A stretch of DNA of 64,000 nt, from assembly GCF_009729415.1 (NCBI RefSeq), contig NZ_MPKW01000001.1, positions 186,001 through 250,000 of the forward strand, written 5' to 3'. The stretch's first letter is position 1; each line of letters starts with the position of its first letter. The translations under genes and the position numbers were made by a program. The notes beneath the pieces are model-generated. The model was not told the origin of the DNA. It was given only the letters and a program-made list of their open reading frames with translations, and ran no database searches. Shown in pieces: positions 52,818 to 61,559 of the stretch. Origin of the DNA: Mycolicibacterium sp. CBMA 234 (GTDB lineage: Bacteria; Actinomycetota; Actinomycetes; Mycobacteriales; Mycobacteriaceae).

Positions 52818-54620
52818 CTAGAGGGCACCGTCCAGATACGCGGCACGGCAAGCGCGTCGCGCCAATTTCCCACTGGTAGTCCGCGGGATGCCGCCGGCAG
52901 GCAGCAACCGCACATCCGCGACGGGCACCCCGTGGCGCTCCGACACCAGATCGCGGACAGCTTCGAGCGCGGGCTGCGGATCACTGCGGGCCGTGCACGA
53001 TGCGCGTTCGGCGATGACCACGACCTGCTCACCCGCGGCCGTCGGCACGGTGAAGGCCGTCACGTAGCCACGCCGCACCAGGGGTGACGCGTCGGCGGCT
53101 GTCGCCTCGATGTCCTGCGGGTAATGGTTGTGTCCGTCGACAATGATCAGGTCGGCCAGGCGCCCCGTCACGTAGAGCTCGCCGTCGAGATAGAAGCCCA
53201 GATCGCCTGTGCGCAGCCAGGATCCGTCGACATCTGCACCATCGGCATGACTGTTCTGCGGCAGTGTGGCCTGCAGCCGCGCGTGGAAGACTTCACGAGT
53301 CTCCTCCGACAGACCCCAGTATCCCCGGCCAATGTTGTTGCCCTGCAGCCAGATTTCCCCCACCTGCCCGTCCGCCAGTTCGGCGCCGCTGGTCGGGTCC
53401 ACCATCACCGCCCACAGACTTCGCGCCATCTGTCCGCAAGACACCTGCGCGACTGCCGCTGGCGTGTCCTCCGCGACGGGCACCGCGAAGCCGGCCGCCA
53501 GCTGGTCGCGATCGAAGTACCGCGCCGTCGCCTCCGCGGTGGGCGCGATGTTGGACACGAAAAGCGTTGCCTCCGCGATGCCGTACGACGGCTTGAATGC
53601 GGTCTTGGGCAGCCCAAACGGCTCGAACACCGTGTTGAACGTATTGATCGCATCGACACTGACCGGTTCCGAGCCGATGATCATCACGACGTTCGCCAGG
53701 TCGATGTCGTCGCCGGGCTTGGGCGCACCCCGCTGCGCGGCCCACTCATAGGCGAAATTCGGTGCGGCAGTGACGACCCGGCCGACTTTCGACCCATCCG
53801 ACAGCGCCTGGATCCATCGCAGCGGCCGACGAATGAAGGCCGTAGGCGACAACAGCGTCGAGTGACCGCCGTACACCGTCGGGAAGCCGATCATCGACAG
53901 ACCCATGTCGTGATACAGCGGCAGCCAACTGACGCCGTGCGTATTGCGGTCCAGCATGTCGATGGACAGGATCATCTGAATCAGGTTGGTGCCCACCGCT
54001 TTATGGGTGATTTCGACACCCACCGGCGGCCGCGTCGCCCCTGAGGTGTACTGCAGGTGCGAGACGTCGTCGACGTCCAGGTCAACGGGAACGAACGCCT
54101 CACCGTCGGAGTCCGGGATCTCGTCGATGACGATGACGGTCGGCGCACCCAGATCGGGATGTGCGGACAGGAACTCCCGCACCGCGGCCTCGGCAGAATC
54201 CGTGGTCAAAACTACGGTCGGGCGTGCGTCCCGAAGCGCGGTATCCAACCGTTCGGCATGCCCAGGCAATTCCGGCGCAAACAGCGGCACCGCAATGGCG
54301 CCCGCCTTGATCGCCGCGAAGAACCCGGCGACATAGTCGAGCCCCTGCGGAGCCAGAATCGCCACCCGATCGCCGCGCGCACTGACTGATTGAACCCGAG
54401 CCGCGATCGCCCGGAGTCGCACACCCAGCTCGTACCAGGTCAGTTCGTCGGTTCGCTCATCAGCAGCGGAGTAGTCCAGGTACCGGTAAGCCACCGTGTC
54501 CGGGACGTGGGCGATGTTGCGGTCGATCAGGGCGATAAGCGTCGCACCAGGCGGCAGCGCCACCCGCCCTGATTCGTCGAAGCACTCCTCGATCTGGATC
54601 AGGCCGCTGCTCGGAGTCAT
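52818..54620 (-). CDS. Fatty-acyl-AMP ligase (FAAL type)
   Basis: 600 aa ANL-superfamily enzyme. ATP motif LQYTSGATRPPVGVEITHKA, the FAAL-typical VSWLPLYHDMGL and KPSYGIAEATLFV, GEIWLQGNNIGRGYW and SWLRTGDLGFYLDGELYVTG, RLADLIIVDGHNHYPQDIE. The HNHYPQDIE pattern and overall alignment place it with FAALs that load acyl carriers rather than CoA, but no PKS, ACP or lipid-modification gene is adjacent, which is unusual. Starts 70 bp from the next gene. Confidence 0.9.
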   Translation of the reverse strand: MTPSSGLIQIEECFDESGRVALPPGATLIALIDRNIAHVPDTVAYRYLDYSAADERTDELTWYELGVRLRAIAARVQSVSARGDRVAILAPQGLDYVAGFFAAIKAGAIAVPLFAPELPGHAERLDTALRDARPTVVLTTDSAEAAVREFLSAHPDLGAPTVIVIDEIPDSDGEAFVPVDLDVDDVSHLQYTSGATRPPVGVEITHKAVGTNLIQMILSIDMLDRNTHGVSWLPLYHDMGLSMIGFPTVYGGHSTLLSPTAFIRRPLRWIQALSDGSKVGRVVTAAPNFAYEWAAQRGAPKPGDDIDLANVVMIIGSEPVSVDAINTFNTVFEPFGLPKTAFKPSYGIAEATLFVSNIAPTAEATARYFDRDQLAAGFAVPVAEDTPAAVAQVSCGQMARSLWAVMVDPTSGAELADGQVGEIWLQGNNIGRGYWGLSEETREVFHARLQATLPQNSHADGADVDGSWLRTGDLGFYLDGELYVTGRLADLIIVDGHNHYPQDIEATAADASPLVRRGYVTAFTVPTAAGEQVVVIAERASCTARSDPQPALEAVRDLVSERHGVPVADVRLLPAGGIPRTTSGKLARRACRAAYLDGAL

Positions 54621-54690
54621 GAGTCCACACTATGCATGAATTCAAGCCAACGGCTGTGGCCCTCAACACGGTTCGCCCAGTGGTCGGCAG

Positions 54691-56451
54691 CTATCGGATG
54701 CCGCGCACCAACCGGCCCGGACGTGCGCCCGTGTCGATGCCGTGACGGCGGGTGACGGTGCCGCTGACGATTGTCGCGTCGTAGCCACTTGCGCCCTGCA
54801 CCAAGCGTTTTCCACCGGCAGGCAGGTCGTGGACCATCTTCGGGGCGTGCAACGTCAGAGCGTCGAGATCGATCACGTTGACGTCAGCCTTCTTGCCGAC
54901 CCTGATCACGCCGCGATCGGACATGCCGTAGAGCTGCGCGGTGTCGTGCGACTGCTTGCGGATGACGTACTCCAGCGGCAGCTTCTCGCCGCGGTGCCGG
55001 TCGCGGGCCCAGTGCGTCAGCAGGAACGTCGGGTAGGACGCATCGCAGATCATGCTGCAGTGCGCACCTCCGTCGGAGAGCCCGAGCACGCCGGCCGGAT
55101 GGGTGAGCATTTCGCGGATGGCGTCGTGATTGCCGTCCGAGTAGTTGAACATCGGGTACATCAGCATGGCGCCGGCGCCCGATTCGAGCATCAGGTCGTA
55201 CATCGCGGCCAGTGGATCCACGCCGAGTCGCTGCGCGATCGCCGCGACCGTACGTTCGACGGTCGGCTCATAGTCGGGCGGTTCGCCGATGTGGTACAAG
55301 CGATTTGCCGCATTCTGCGCCAGCATGAACATGCCGTCGAACAATTTGGTCGGGTCGATCGGCAGGTCCGCTTCGGACAGGATCGCCGCCCGCACCGCGG
55401 GCTCAGCCAGCTTCTCGGCCAGCTCCTCCCGCGTGCACTCGGCAGCCAGCCGCCGGTACGTCGGACGGTGGGTGAACGCGTGGTGACCCGGGAAGCCCAA
55501 CAGCATGCCGAACGGCCGGGCCGCCACCTGCGGGAACAACCGACTGCCCGCCTGATGTGCCGCGGCCGACAAGTCGAGCTGCTCGCGCCACAGGTTGGGG
55601 TCGGCGTCTACCTGAATCAGCGCGAAGCTCAGCGCGCAGTCGATCTCTTCGCCGAGGCGGCGCATCCAGTCGAGTTCCTTGCGGGGCGCGATGATGTCTT
55701 CGCCGGCGGCGCCCTGCGGGGCCAGCTCGAAGACTGCGCCTCCGCCCGCCGCAGTGGCGCGGCCCAGCGCGAACAGCTCGTCCTCGGCAGCGAAGGTGCC
55801 CGGCACCGGCTCGCCGTCCATGGCCCGGTGCGCCAGGGTACGGGACGACGAAAAGCCCAGGGCCCCAGCCTCGATCGCTTCTTGGACCAGCTTCGCCATG
55901 GCCTTGATGTCGTCGGGCGTGGCAGCTTCGTTTCGGGCGCCGCGCTCGCCCATCGCGTACGCGCGGACGGCGCCGTGCGCGATCTGGGTGCCCATATCCA
56001 CGGCCAGCTCGCGCTTGCCGACCACATCGAGGTACTCGCCGAAACTCTCCCAACCCCAGGTGATGCCCTCGGTCAGGGCGGTGCCGGGGATGTCCTCGAC
56101 GCCCTCCATGAGGGCGATCAGCCATTCCTCCTGGCCGGGACGCACCGGCGCGAAACCGACGCCGCAGTTACCCGCGACCACCGTCGTCACCCCGTGGTTG
56201 CTGGACGGTTCCAGCACACTGTCCCAACTTACTTGGCCGTCGTAGTGGGTATGGATGTCGACGAAGCCGGGAGCGACGATCTTGCCGGTGGCATCGATGG
56301 TTTCGGCCGAATCACCCGACAACACAGGGTCATTGGGACTGCGTCGATGAATCTCGACGATCTTGCCGTCCTTGACCGCGACGTCGGCGGTGAACCGGTC
56401 GGCGCCGGTCCCGTCGACAACAGTCCCACCAGTGATCTTCAGATCGAACAC
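54691..56451 (-). CDS. N-acyl-D-amino-acid deacylase family amidohydrolase
   Basis: 586 aa. DLKITGGTVVDGTGADRFTA, then VAPGFVDIHTHYDGQVSWD with the HxH metal motif, the GNCGVGFAPVRP strand, and SDGGAHCSMICDASYPTFLL late in the chain carry the metal-binding residues. Family members remove acyl groups from D-amino acids; many actinobacterial paralogues are uncharacterised. Divergent from a TetR gene over an obvious palindrome at 56495. Confidence 0.9.
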   Translation of the reverse strand: MFDLKITGGTVVDGTGADRFTADVAVKDGKIVEIHRRSPNDPVLSGDSAETIDATGKIVAPGFVDIHTHYDGQVSWDSVLEPSSNHGVTTVVAGNCGVGFAPVRPGQEEWLIALMEGVEDIPGTALTEGITWGWESFGEYLDVVGKRELAVDMGTQIAHGAVRAYAMGERGARNEAATPDDIKAMAKLVQEAIEAGALGFSSSRTLAHRAMDGEPVPGTFAAEDELFALGRATAAGGGAVFELAPQGAAGEDIIAPRKELDWMRRLGEEIDCALSFALIQVDADPNLWREQLDLSAAAHQAGSRLFPQVAARPFGMLLGFPGHHAFTHRPTYRRLAAECTREELAEKLAEPAVRAAILSEADLPIDPTKLFDGMFMLAQNAANRLYHIGEPPDYEPTVERTVAAIAQRLGVDPLAAMYDLMLESGAGAMLMYPMFNYSDGNHDAIREMLTHPAGVLGLSDGGAHCSMICDASYPTFLLTHWARDRHRGEKLPLEYVIRKQSHDTAQLYGMSDRGVIRVGKKADVNVIDLDALTLHAPKMVHDLPAGGKRLVQGASGYDATIVSGTVTRRHGIDTGARPGRLVRGIR

Positions 56452-56494
56452 ATCTGCTCCCTTGTTGCTGCCCCGGAATCTGTCAGCGGCCGTA

Positions 56495-56511
56495 CTGTAA
56501 CACCGTTACAG
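56495..56511. promoter_or_regulatory. TetR operator candidate
   Basis: Perfect CTGTAAC-ACC-GTTACAG, 7-bp arms with a 3-nt spacer, 44 bp upstream of the deacylase gene and 77 bp upstream of tetR. Typical size and place for a TetR site. Confidence 0.65.
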
Positions 56512-56587
56512 GGTGTTGGGAGGTGGATCTACAGACTGTGCGCGGACGGGTGTGATTAGGTAATCGGCAAAGCGGAAGGAGGTGGTC

Positions 56588-57223
56588 GTGGCTGAAGCAA
56601 CCCGGCGCGGGCCCGGCGACACGCCGAAAGCGGTTGACGCGCAACTGATTCTGGATACCGCAGCGGCATTGTTGGAACGTGACGGGGTCGCGGGATTCTC
56701 GATGCGCGCGCTGTCCGAGCACCTCGGTGTCGCGGTCACGTCCATCTACTGGCACGTCGGCGGCCGCGACAAGCTATTCGACGCTCTGATCGACCGCCTG
56801 ATCGAAGTGATGGCCAGCCTGCCCGCCGTCGGCGTCACCCCCGCTGACCGCATCGCAGCGCTGGCCCGCGCGCAGCGCATAGCCCTCATCGAACGCCAGC
56901 ACCTGATGGCCATCGCGCATGAACGGGACCGGACGCCGTCACTGTTCCAGCCGGTGCAACAAACGCTGGCGGCCGAACTCGCGGCGCTCGGGATCACCGG
57001 CACGCAGGCCGCACTGGCCTTGCGATCCATTGAGGTACACGTGATTTCGTCTGCGCTGATGCAGTTTTCGGCCATTCGCGGCGGCGACCATGACGAAGAG
57101 GACCCATCGCTGTGGGGCGACGACTGGCCCGACCAGAAACTGGTCGACGCGCTGCGTTCCCCGACCGACTACGACGCGGTGTTCGAGTACGGGCTGGCCG
57201 CGCTGCTCGCTTCGCTCGTGTGA
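56588..57223 (+). CDS. TetR-family regulator (TetR_C_1-like)
   Basis: 211 aa from GTG 56588, with AAGGAGG 6 nt upstream; GTG 56582 is in frame but inside the ribosome-binding region. HTH: LILDTAAALLERDGVAGFSM, LSEHLGVAVTSIYWHVGGRD. The C-terminal domain has IAHERDRTPSLFQPVQQTLA and is longer than minimal TetR. Likely controls the divergent deacylase. Confidence 0.9.
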   Translation: MAEATRRGPGDTPKAVDAQLILDTAAALLERDGVAGFSMRALSEHLGVAVTSIYWHVGGRDKLFDALIDRLIEVMASLPAVGVTPADRIAALARAQRIALIERQHLMAIAHERDRTPSLFQPVQQTLAAELAALGITGTQAALALRSIEVHVISSALMQFSAIRGGDHDEEDPSLWGDDWPDQKLVDALRSPTDYDAVFEYGLAALLASLV

Positions 57224-57272
57224 TTTGTGCACGAAAATCCGCGGTTGGCGCGGAAAATCGTGCACAAATCAC
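57220..57272. terminator. Two-way terminator hairpin containing both stop codons
   Basis: Outer arms of 15 bp (GTGATTTGTGCACGA at 57220-57234 with its complement at 57258-57272), a symmetric AAA/AAA internal loop, inner 6-bp stem and 5-nt loop GTTGG. The TGA of the tetR gene and the TCA of the convergent SDR gene lie inside the two arms. Confidence 0.85.
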
Positions 57273-58129
57273 TGGGTGGCGAACCGACGGTTGCGCAACT
57301 TCGGAATGGCCTGCTCGCTGAGGACTCGTGCGCGTTCGGTCATGGCCCCGGCGATGGCGTCGGGGTGGGTGGTCAGGTAGAAACCACCGGCCGCCGACTG
57401 ATCGAAGATGGTCTCCGCCGCAGTCAGCGGGTCCATGGCGGCGATCTGGTGCATCGCGGTGCGCTCTGACTCTGAAGCTTCGGAGGCATCATCCCCGGTA
57501 CCGCTCTCAACACCACCGGCAGCGGTGAAGATGTTCGACTGCACGGGGCCGGGCAGCACCGCCTGCACGCAGATGTGGTTGTCGTGGCCGGCCAACTCCA
57601 CCTCGACACGAAGGCATTCCGTCAGTGCCAGCACGGCGTGCTTGCTGACGATGTACGGCGCCTGCAGCTGGACGGTGGACACCCCGCCAACGGACGACAT
57701 ATTCCACACCCAAGCCGGTTCGGCTGTCGCCATCATGGCGGGCAGGAAGGCCCGCACCCCATGGAAGACACCGCTGACGTTGATGTCCATGACGCGTTCC
57801 CAGTTGGCCACCGGGGTGTCCCACAGGTAGCCGAATTGCTCGATGCCGGCGTTGTTCACCAGCAGGCGCACCGGTCCGATGTCGCTGGTGACCCGGTCGG
57901 CCAAGGCCTGCACGGCCTCGGCGTCGCGGACGTCGCATACAGCGTCGATCGCGGTGGCGCCGGTCGCGGTCAGTTCGTTACGCAAGGCTGCCACGGCGTC
58001 AGCGTTCACATCAGCCAGCACCGTGGTCATGCCGAGCTTCGCGGCATACCGGGCCACGCCGGCCCCGATCCCCGAGCCGGCACCCGTGATGACCGCGATC
58101 CCACCACCGAACAGTTCCTGTGCACCCAT
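57269..58129 (-). CDS. SDR-family NAD(P)-dependent oxidoreductase
   Basis: 286 aa from ATG 58129. VITGAGSGIGAGVARYAAKL, LVNNAGIEQFG, WNMSSVGGVST, YIVSKHAVLALTE (YxxxK) are all present. A C-terminal extension (GVESGTGDDASEASESE...) is acidic. Ends inside the hairpin at 57220-57272. Function in an unknown ketone/alcohol conversion. Confidence 0.9.
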   Translation of the reverse strand: MGAQELFGGGIAVITGAGSGIGAGVARYAAKLGMTTVLADVNADAVAALRNELTATGATAIDAVCDVRDAEAVQALADRVTSDIGPVRLLVNNAGIEQFGYLWDTPVANWERVMDINVSGVFHGVRAFLPAMMATAEPAWVWNMSSVGGVSTVQLQAPYIVSKHAVLALTECLRVEVELAGHDNHICVQAVLPGPVQSNIFTAAGGVESGTGDDASEASESERTAMHQIAAMDPLTAAETIFDQSAAGGFYLTTHPDAIAGAMTERARVLSEQAIPKLRNRRFATQ

Positions 58130-58194
58130 GATCGAAGTAAAGCCCAGGGCTGAGGGGCTCGGCACGCCTACGGTCCGATCAGTGGAATGCCCAA

Positions 58195-58644
58195 TCAGGC
58201 GGGCTGGGCCTGAGCCTCCGCTTTCGGCGCGGCACGAAGCACACACCGTGCGTAGCCGATCCAGGAGACCACGCACGCCGTGAACGCGATCCCGATCATC
58301 AGCGGTACTGCCTGACCGAGAACCACTGCGACAGAGTCACTTCCAGCCAGCCGGCGGTCGACCGCGCCACCCGTCATCAAGGGCAGCAGGCTCACCACGA
58401 AGCAGGCGATGGCCGCGGCCAACGCGATACCGAACAGGGCCCGCACCGCGCCGGCGATCATGGTTCCCGCCGCGACCAGGATCAGGACGGCGAAAGGAAG
58501 CGGCCGCAGCTCGGCGCCGAGATTCCCGGAGATGTCCCAGAGCCCCCAGCCGCTCATGGAGCCGTGGCCGTGGTCGTTGTGCGCGGTGTACCAGGGCAGT
58601 ACAGCAGCAACCACGATCATCGCGAAGGCGATGATCCCGATCAC
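58195..58644 (-). CDS. Four-helix membrane protein, unknown
   Basis: About 149 aa with four hydrophobic segments (IIAFAMIVVAAVLPWYTA, PFAVLILVAAGTMIAGAV, LAAAIACFVVSLLPLMTG, VPLMIGIAFTACVVSWIG). The first loop is His-rich (HNDHGHGSMSGWGLW). Assigned from GTG 58644. An upstream GGAG stands before an ATC codon that would give IENVLTRWVIGIIAF, so the true start may be a non-standard codon or the gene may have lost its ATG. Tail is Ala/Gln-rich. Confidence 0.6.
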   Translation of the reverse strand: MIGIIAFAMIVVAAVLPWYTAHNDHGHGSMSGWGLWDISGNLGAELRPLPFAVLILVAAGTMIAGAVRALFGIALAAAIACFVVSLLPLMTGGAVDRRLAGSDSVAVVLGQAVPLMIGIAFTACVVSWIGYARCVLRAAPKAEAQAQPA

Positions 58645-58704
58645 CCAGCGCGTCAGTACGTTCTCGATGCTTCACTCCTCCGAACAGCCGCGCGATGTAC
58701 TGCG

Positions 58705-59055
58705 TCATCCCCCGGTGAATGTGGGCTGCATCATCGACAACATGGCCATCGCCAGCGCGATGAGCATGCCCAGGCTCAAGACGATCATTGCACCCACCAG
58801 CAACCAGTGGTTCATTTGGCGGCGCATCTGCGTCAATTTTGAGTGATGAACTTCCGAGGCGTAGGTGATGGCGACCATCGCGAACGCGACATCGATGTGT
58901 TCGTCGCCAACCGTCGCGGCGCCTGCCGCGATCTGCTGAAGCCGGCCCGGCTCGATCTCTACCCCAACGGTGCCGAAGCGCCGACACAGCCGGCGCGCCT
59001 GACCCCGCGTCAGCGGGTCGTCGCACACGTACACGCGGTGTAGTGGGCCTGCCAC
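58705..59055 (-). CDS. Small membrane-anchored protein, unknown
   Basis: 116 aa from GTG 59055 (AACGAGG upstream; GTG 59034 is an alternative). A cytosolic helical part (VYVCDDPLTRGQARRLCRRF, GAATVGDEHIDVAFAMVA) leads into one C-terminal membrane helix, HWLLVGAMIVLSLGMLIALAMAMLSMM. Co-directional with the four-helix membrane protein, 61 bp apart, so they may form a unit. Not recognised. Confidence 0.58.
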   Translation of the reverse strand: MAGPLHRVYVCDDPLTRGQARRLCRRFGTVGVEIEPGRLQQIAAGAATVGDEHIDVAFAMVAITYASEVHHSKLTQMRRQMNHWLLVGAMIVLSLGMLIALAMAMLSMMQPTFTGG

Positions 59056-59099
59056 TTCTGTGCCTCGTTCCGGGCACCTGACCCGAGCCCGAGAATGCG

Positions 59100-59139
59100 G
59101 AAGGCGCCCGGGTTTGAAGTTACTCCCCCGGGCGCCTTC
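59100..59139. terminator. Terminator hairpin after the acyl-CoA dehydrogenase gene
   Basis: 13-bp perfect arms GAAGGCGCCCGGG / CCCGGGCGCCTTC with a 14-nt loop, 72 bp after the dehydrogenase stop (minus strand) and before the small membrane gene. Confidence 0.75.
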
Positions 59140-59211
59140 TGACACGGGCCCTGGCCGAATTGCCGCACACTTCAACGCGGCTCGTACCTCGGCGCCAGAT
59201 CGTCGCGCGGC

Positions 59212-60375
59212 TTACAGACCCATGTCCTTCGCAATGATCATCTTCATGACCTCGCTGGTGCCGCCGTAGATGCGGCCCACACGGTTGTCGGCGTAGAGCC
59301 GGGCGATCGGGTACTCGTTGATGTACCCGTAGCCACCATGCAGCTGCAGGCAGCGGTCGATCACCCGGGCGGCAGTGTCGGTGCAGAAGAGCTTGGCCTT
59401 GGCGGCATCGGCCGCAGACAGCTCGTCGACGTCGTGGGCTTCCATGGCGCGGTCGACGACAGCTTCCATGGCGTCCACGTCGGCCTGACAGGCCGCCAGC
59501 TCGAACTTGGTGTTCTGGAACGACGCGACCGGCTTACCGAACACGGTGCGGTCCTTCGTGTACTGCACAGCGAACCGGACCGCTGCCTTGGCCTGCGCGT
59601 AGGCGCTGACGGCGATGCCGAGCCGCTCGCGCGGCAGGTTCTGGCCGAGGTAATTGAAGCCCCGGTCGGCCTCGCCGAGGATGTCCTCGACCGGGACCTT
59701 GACGTCCACGAAATTGAGCTCAGCGGTGTCCGAGCAGCGCAGGCCCAGCTTGTCGAGCTTGCGGCCGACCGAGTAGCCCTCCAGCTTGGTGTCGACCACC
59801 AACAGCGAGATGCCGAAGCGACGGTCGTCGTCCTTGGGCGCGGACGTGCGGGCGCAGACGATCACGCGGTCGGCGTGCACACCGCCGGTGATGAAAGTCT
59901 TCGAGCCGTTGAGGACGTAGTGCGTGCCGTCTTCGGAAAGCTTTGCGGTGGTACGCATTCCGGCCAGGTCGGAGCCAGTGCCCGGCTCCGTCATGGCGAT
60001 GGCGAACATGATCTCGCCACTGAGCATGCCGGGGAACCAGCGCTTCTTCTGCTCGTCGTTGCCGATGTCGCGGATGTAGGGCAGGCACAGGCCGACGTGC
60101 ACGCTGGAACCACCGAAGGACACTGCCGCGCGGGACAGTTCCTCGGTAAGGATGGCCTGGAATTTGTACGAGCTGAGCCCTTCACCGCCGTACTCGGTCG
60201 GGATCTCTGCGCCGAAGATGCCGAGTTCGCCCAGCTTGTAGTAGAACTCGCGCGGCACCAGGCCCTTCTCGAACCACTCGTCGTAGACGGGGCTGACCTC
60301 GGACTCCACGAACGACCGAATCATGGCCCGGTAGTCCTCGTGCTCTTCGCTGTAGACCTCGCGTTTCACAGACAT
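59212..60375 (-). CDS. Acyl-CoA dehydrogenase
   Basis: 387 aa FAD enzyme. IFGAEIPTEYGGEGLSSYKF, FAIAMTEPGTGSDLAGMRTT, YVLNGSKTFITGG, TVFGKPVASFQNTKFELA and C-terminal LQLHGGYGYINEYPIARLYA, with RIYGGTSEVMKMIIAKDMGL closing. The catalytic Glu of short/medium-chain members corresponds to the GGTSEVMK region. Divergent from TetR across a 30-bp palindrome, so regulated by it. Probably acts in fatty-acid or branched-acid oxidation. Confidence 0.92.
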   Translation of the reverse strand: MSVKREVYSEEHEDYRAMIRSFVESEVSPVYDEWFEKGLVPREFYYKLGELGIFGAEIPTEYGGEGLSSYKFQAILTEELSRAAVSFGGSSVHVGLCLPYIRDIGNDEQKKRWFPGMLSGEIMFAIAMTEPGTGSDLAGMRTTAKLSEDGTHYVLNGSKTFITGGVHADRVIVCARTSAPKDDDRRFGISLLVVDTKLEGYSVGRKLDKLGLRCSDTAELNFVDVKVPVEDILGEADRGFNYLGQNLPRERLGIAVSAYAQAKAAVRFAVQYTKDRTVFGKPVASFQNTKFELAACQADVDAMEAVVDRAMEAHDVDELSAADAAKAKLFCTDTAARVIDRCLQLHGGYGYINEYPIARLYADNRVGRIYGGTSEVMKMIIAKDMGL

Positions 60376-60397
60376 CTCCTCAGAAGTGGTGAACAGT

Positions 60398-60427
60398 GTT
60401 AGCTTGTTGCTGTCACAATAAGCTAAC
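60398..60427. promoter_or_regulatory. TetR operator candidate for the acyl-CoA dehydrogenase
   Basis: GTTAGCTTGTT-8 nt-AATAAGCTAAC: 10 of 11 pairs matched. It lies 23 bp from the dehydrogenase start and 29 bp from the tetR start, and a further TTCGCTAA half-site follows. A FadR-like TetR operator is likely. Confidence 0.7.
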
Positions 60428-60455
60428 AGCGTTCGCTAATTCAAGGGAGAAGCAG

Positions 60456-61085
60456 ATGGGCAGGCCCCGGGTACCGCTGCTGAGCCAGGAACGCATCCGT
60501 GACACCGCGCTGGAGCTGATCGATCGCGACGGCCTCGCAGAAATGTCGATGCGCAAACTCGCTGCCGAACTGGGCGTGCAGGCCTCATCGCTCTATAAGC
60601 ACTACCCCACCAAAGACGACGTGCTCGACGCTGTGGCCAGTCGCGTTGCCGGAGATATCGATACGTCGGGGTTCGACCGCGGCGACGACTGGCAGGTCGC
60701 GGTGGCGGCATGGGCCCGCTCCCACCGCGCGGCACTGGCCGCCCACCCGAACCTGGTCCCTTACCTGGCCACTGGCCCGGGTCGTCGCGACGTGAGTCTG
60801 CGGATCGCCGACGCCGTGCACGGTGGCCTGGTCGGCGCCGGCTGGCCGCCGCGCGAGGCCACCCTGATCGGTGCCGCAACACGGTCATTGGTGCTGGGAT
60901 CGACCGTCGGCTCATTCTCCCGGGGGTTCACCGATGACGTGCAGGTGTACCGCGACCGCTATCCGCACATGGGCCAGGCCCACCTGCTGCGCGGCAAGGC
61001 CGACCAGATCGATGAGGCAGGTTTCGAGCTGGCACTGACGTCATTCATCGACGGGTTGGCGATTCGATTCGCGGCCCTCCAGTGA
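60456..61085 (+). CDS. TetR-family regulator
   Basis: 209 aa from ATG 60456, with AAGGGAGAAGC just before. HTH: TALELIDRDGLAEMSMRKLA, AELGVQASSLYKHYPTKDDV, followed by a TetR_C-like domain. The operator at 60398 overlaps the intergenic promoter region. Likely controls the acyl-CoA dehydrogenase gene divergent to it. Confidence 0.92.
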   Translation: MGRPRVPLLSQERIRDTALELIDRDGLAEMSMRKLAAELGVQASSLYKHYPTKDDVLDAVASRVAGDIDTSGFDRGDDWQVAVAAWARSHRAALAAHPNLVPYLATGPGRRDVSLRIADAVHGGLVGAGWPPREATLIGAATRSLVLGSTVGSFSRGFTDDVQVYRDRYPHMGQAHLLRGKADQIDEAGFELALTSFIDGLAIRFAALQ

Positions 61086-61102
61086 TTTGCGTACGAATCA
61101 CT
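61081..61102. terminator. Short hairpin containing both convergent stop codons
   Basis: AGTGATT / AATCACT 7-bp arms around TGCGTACG. The TGA of the tetR gene is in the left arm and the TCA of the convergent gene in the right arm, as at 57220-57272. Confidence 0.6.
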
Positions 61103-61484
61103 TGTCCTGTGGCTTGGTTCCACCGCTGAACGGATTCAGCCTCGACACCCCCGGGATGTTCGACAGCAGCCGGAACACCTCGTTGCCGGTGTTCACCAAT
61201 GCCTCCAACTGAGGCAGCAGGGCGTCGAGAGTCCTGAACATCGGATCGGCCATCGCCATGAACCGCTCGGTGCGGTCGATGGTCGTGTTCAGGCGTTCGG
61301 TCGCCACCGCCAGGTTCTCGATCAGATCGGGAACCTGGGCGGCGAGTTGCACCGAGGCAGGCGGAATACGCAATGCACCGCTGGCCACCGCCTGCGTCAT
61401 CTCGACAGCGGACTGGGCAGCATCTACCGCAGACTGGGCCGCGGCCTTCAAGTCACTGGGCTTCGGAATCATTTGACCGGCCAT
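61098..61484 (-). CDS. Conserved mycobacterial protein, unknown
   Basis: 128 aa. Coiled or amphipathic helices dominate: DLKAAAQSAVDAAQSAVEMT, ENLAVATERLNTTIDRTERF, TLDALLPQLEALVNTGNEVF. No signal peptide or membrane segment. Similar small helical proteins occur widely in mycobacteria without a function; I cannot assign one. Confidence 0.7.
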   Translation of the reverse strand: MAGQMIPKPSDLKAAAQSAVDAAQSAVEMTQAVASGALRIPPASVQLAAQVPDLIENLAVATERLNTTIDRTERFMAMADPMFRTLDALLPQLEALVNTGNEVFRLLSNIPGVSRLNPFSGGTKPQDK

Positions 61485-61559
61485 ACAGTTAACTCTGCCG
61501 CACCCAGGCCCGCCTGTCCCGTGATCGACACGGCTACACGTCGGTAACGCTGCTCACGG

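Noticed and set aside
54742..56559. 605-aa open frame on the plus strand opposite the N-acyl-D-amino-acid deacylase gene
   Set aside because: It is a mirror of the GC-rich codon pattern of the real gene; the translation is Arg/His-rich with no domain and no ribosome-binding site.
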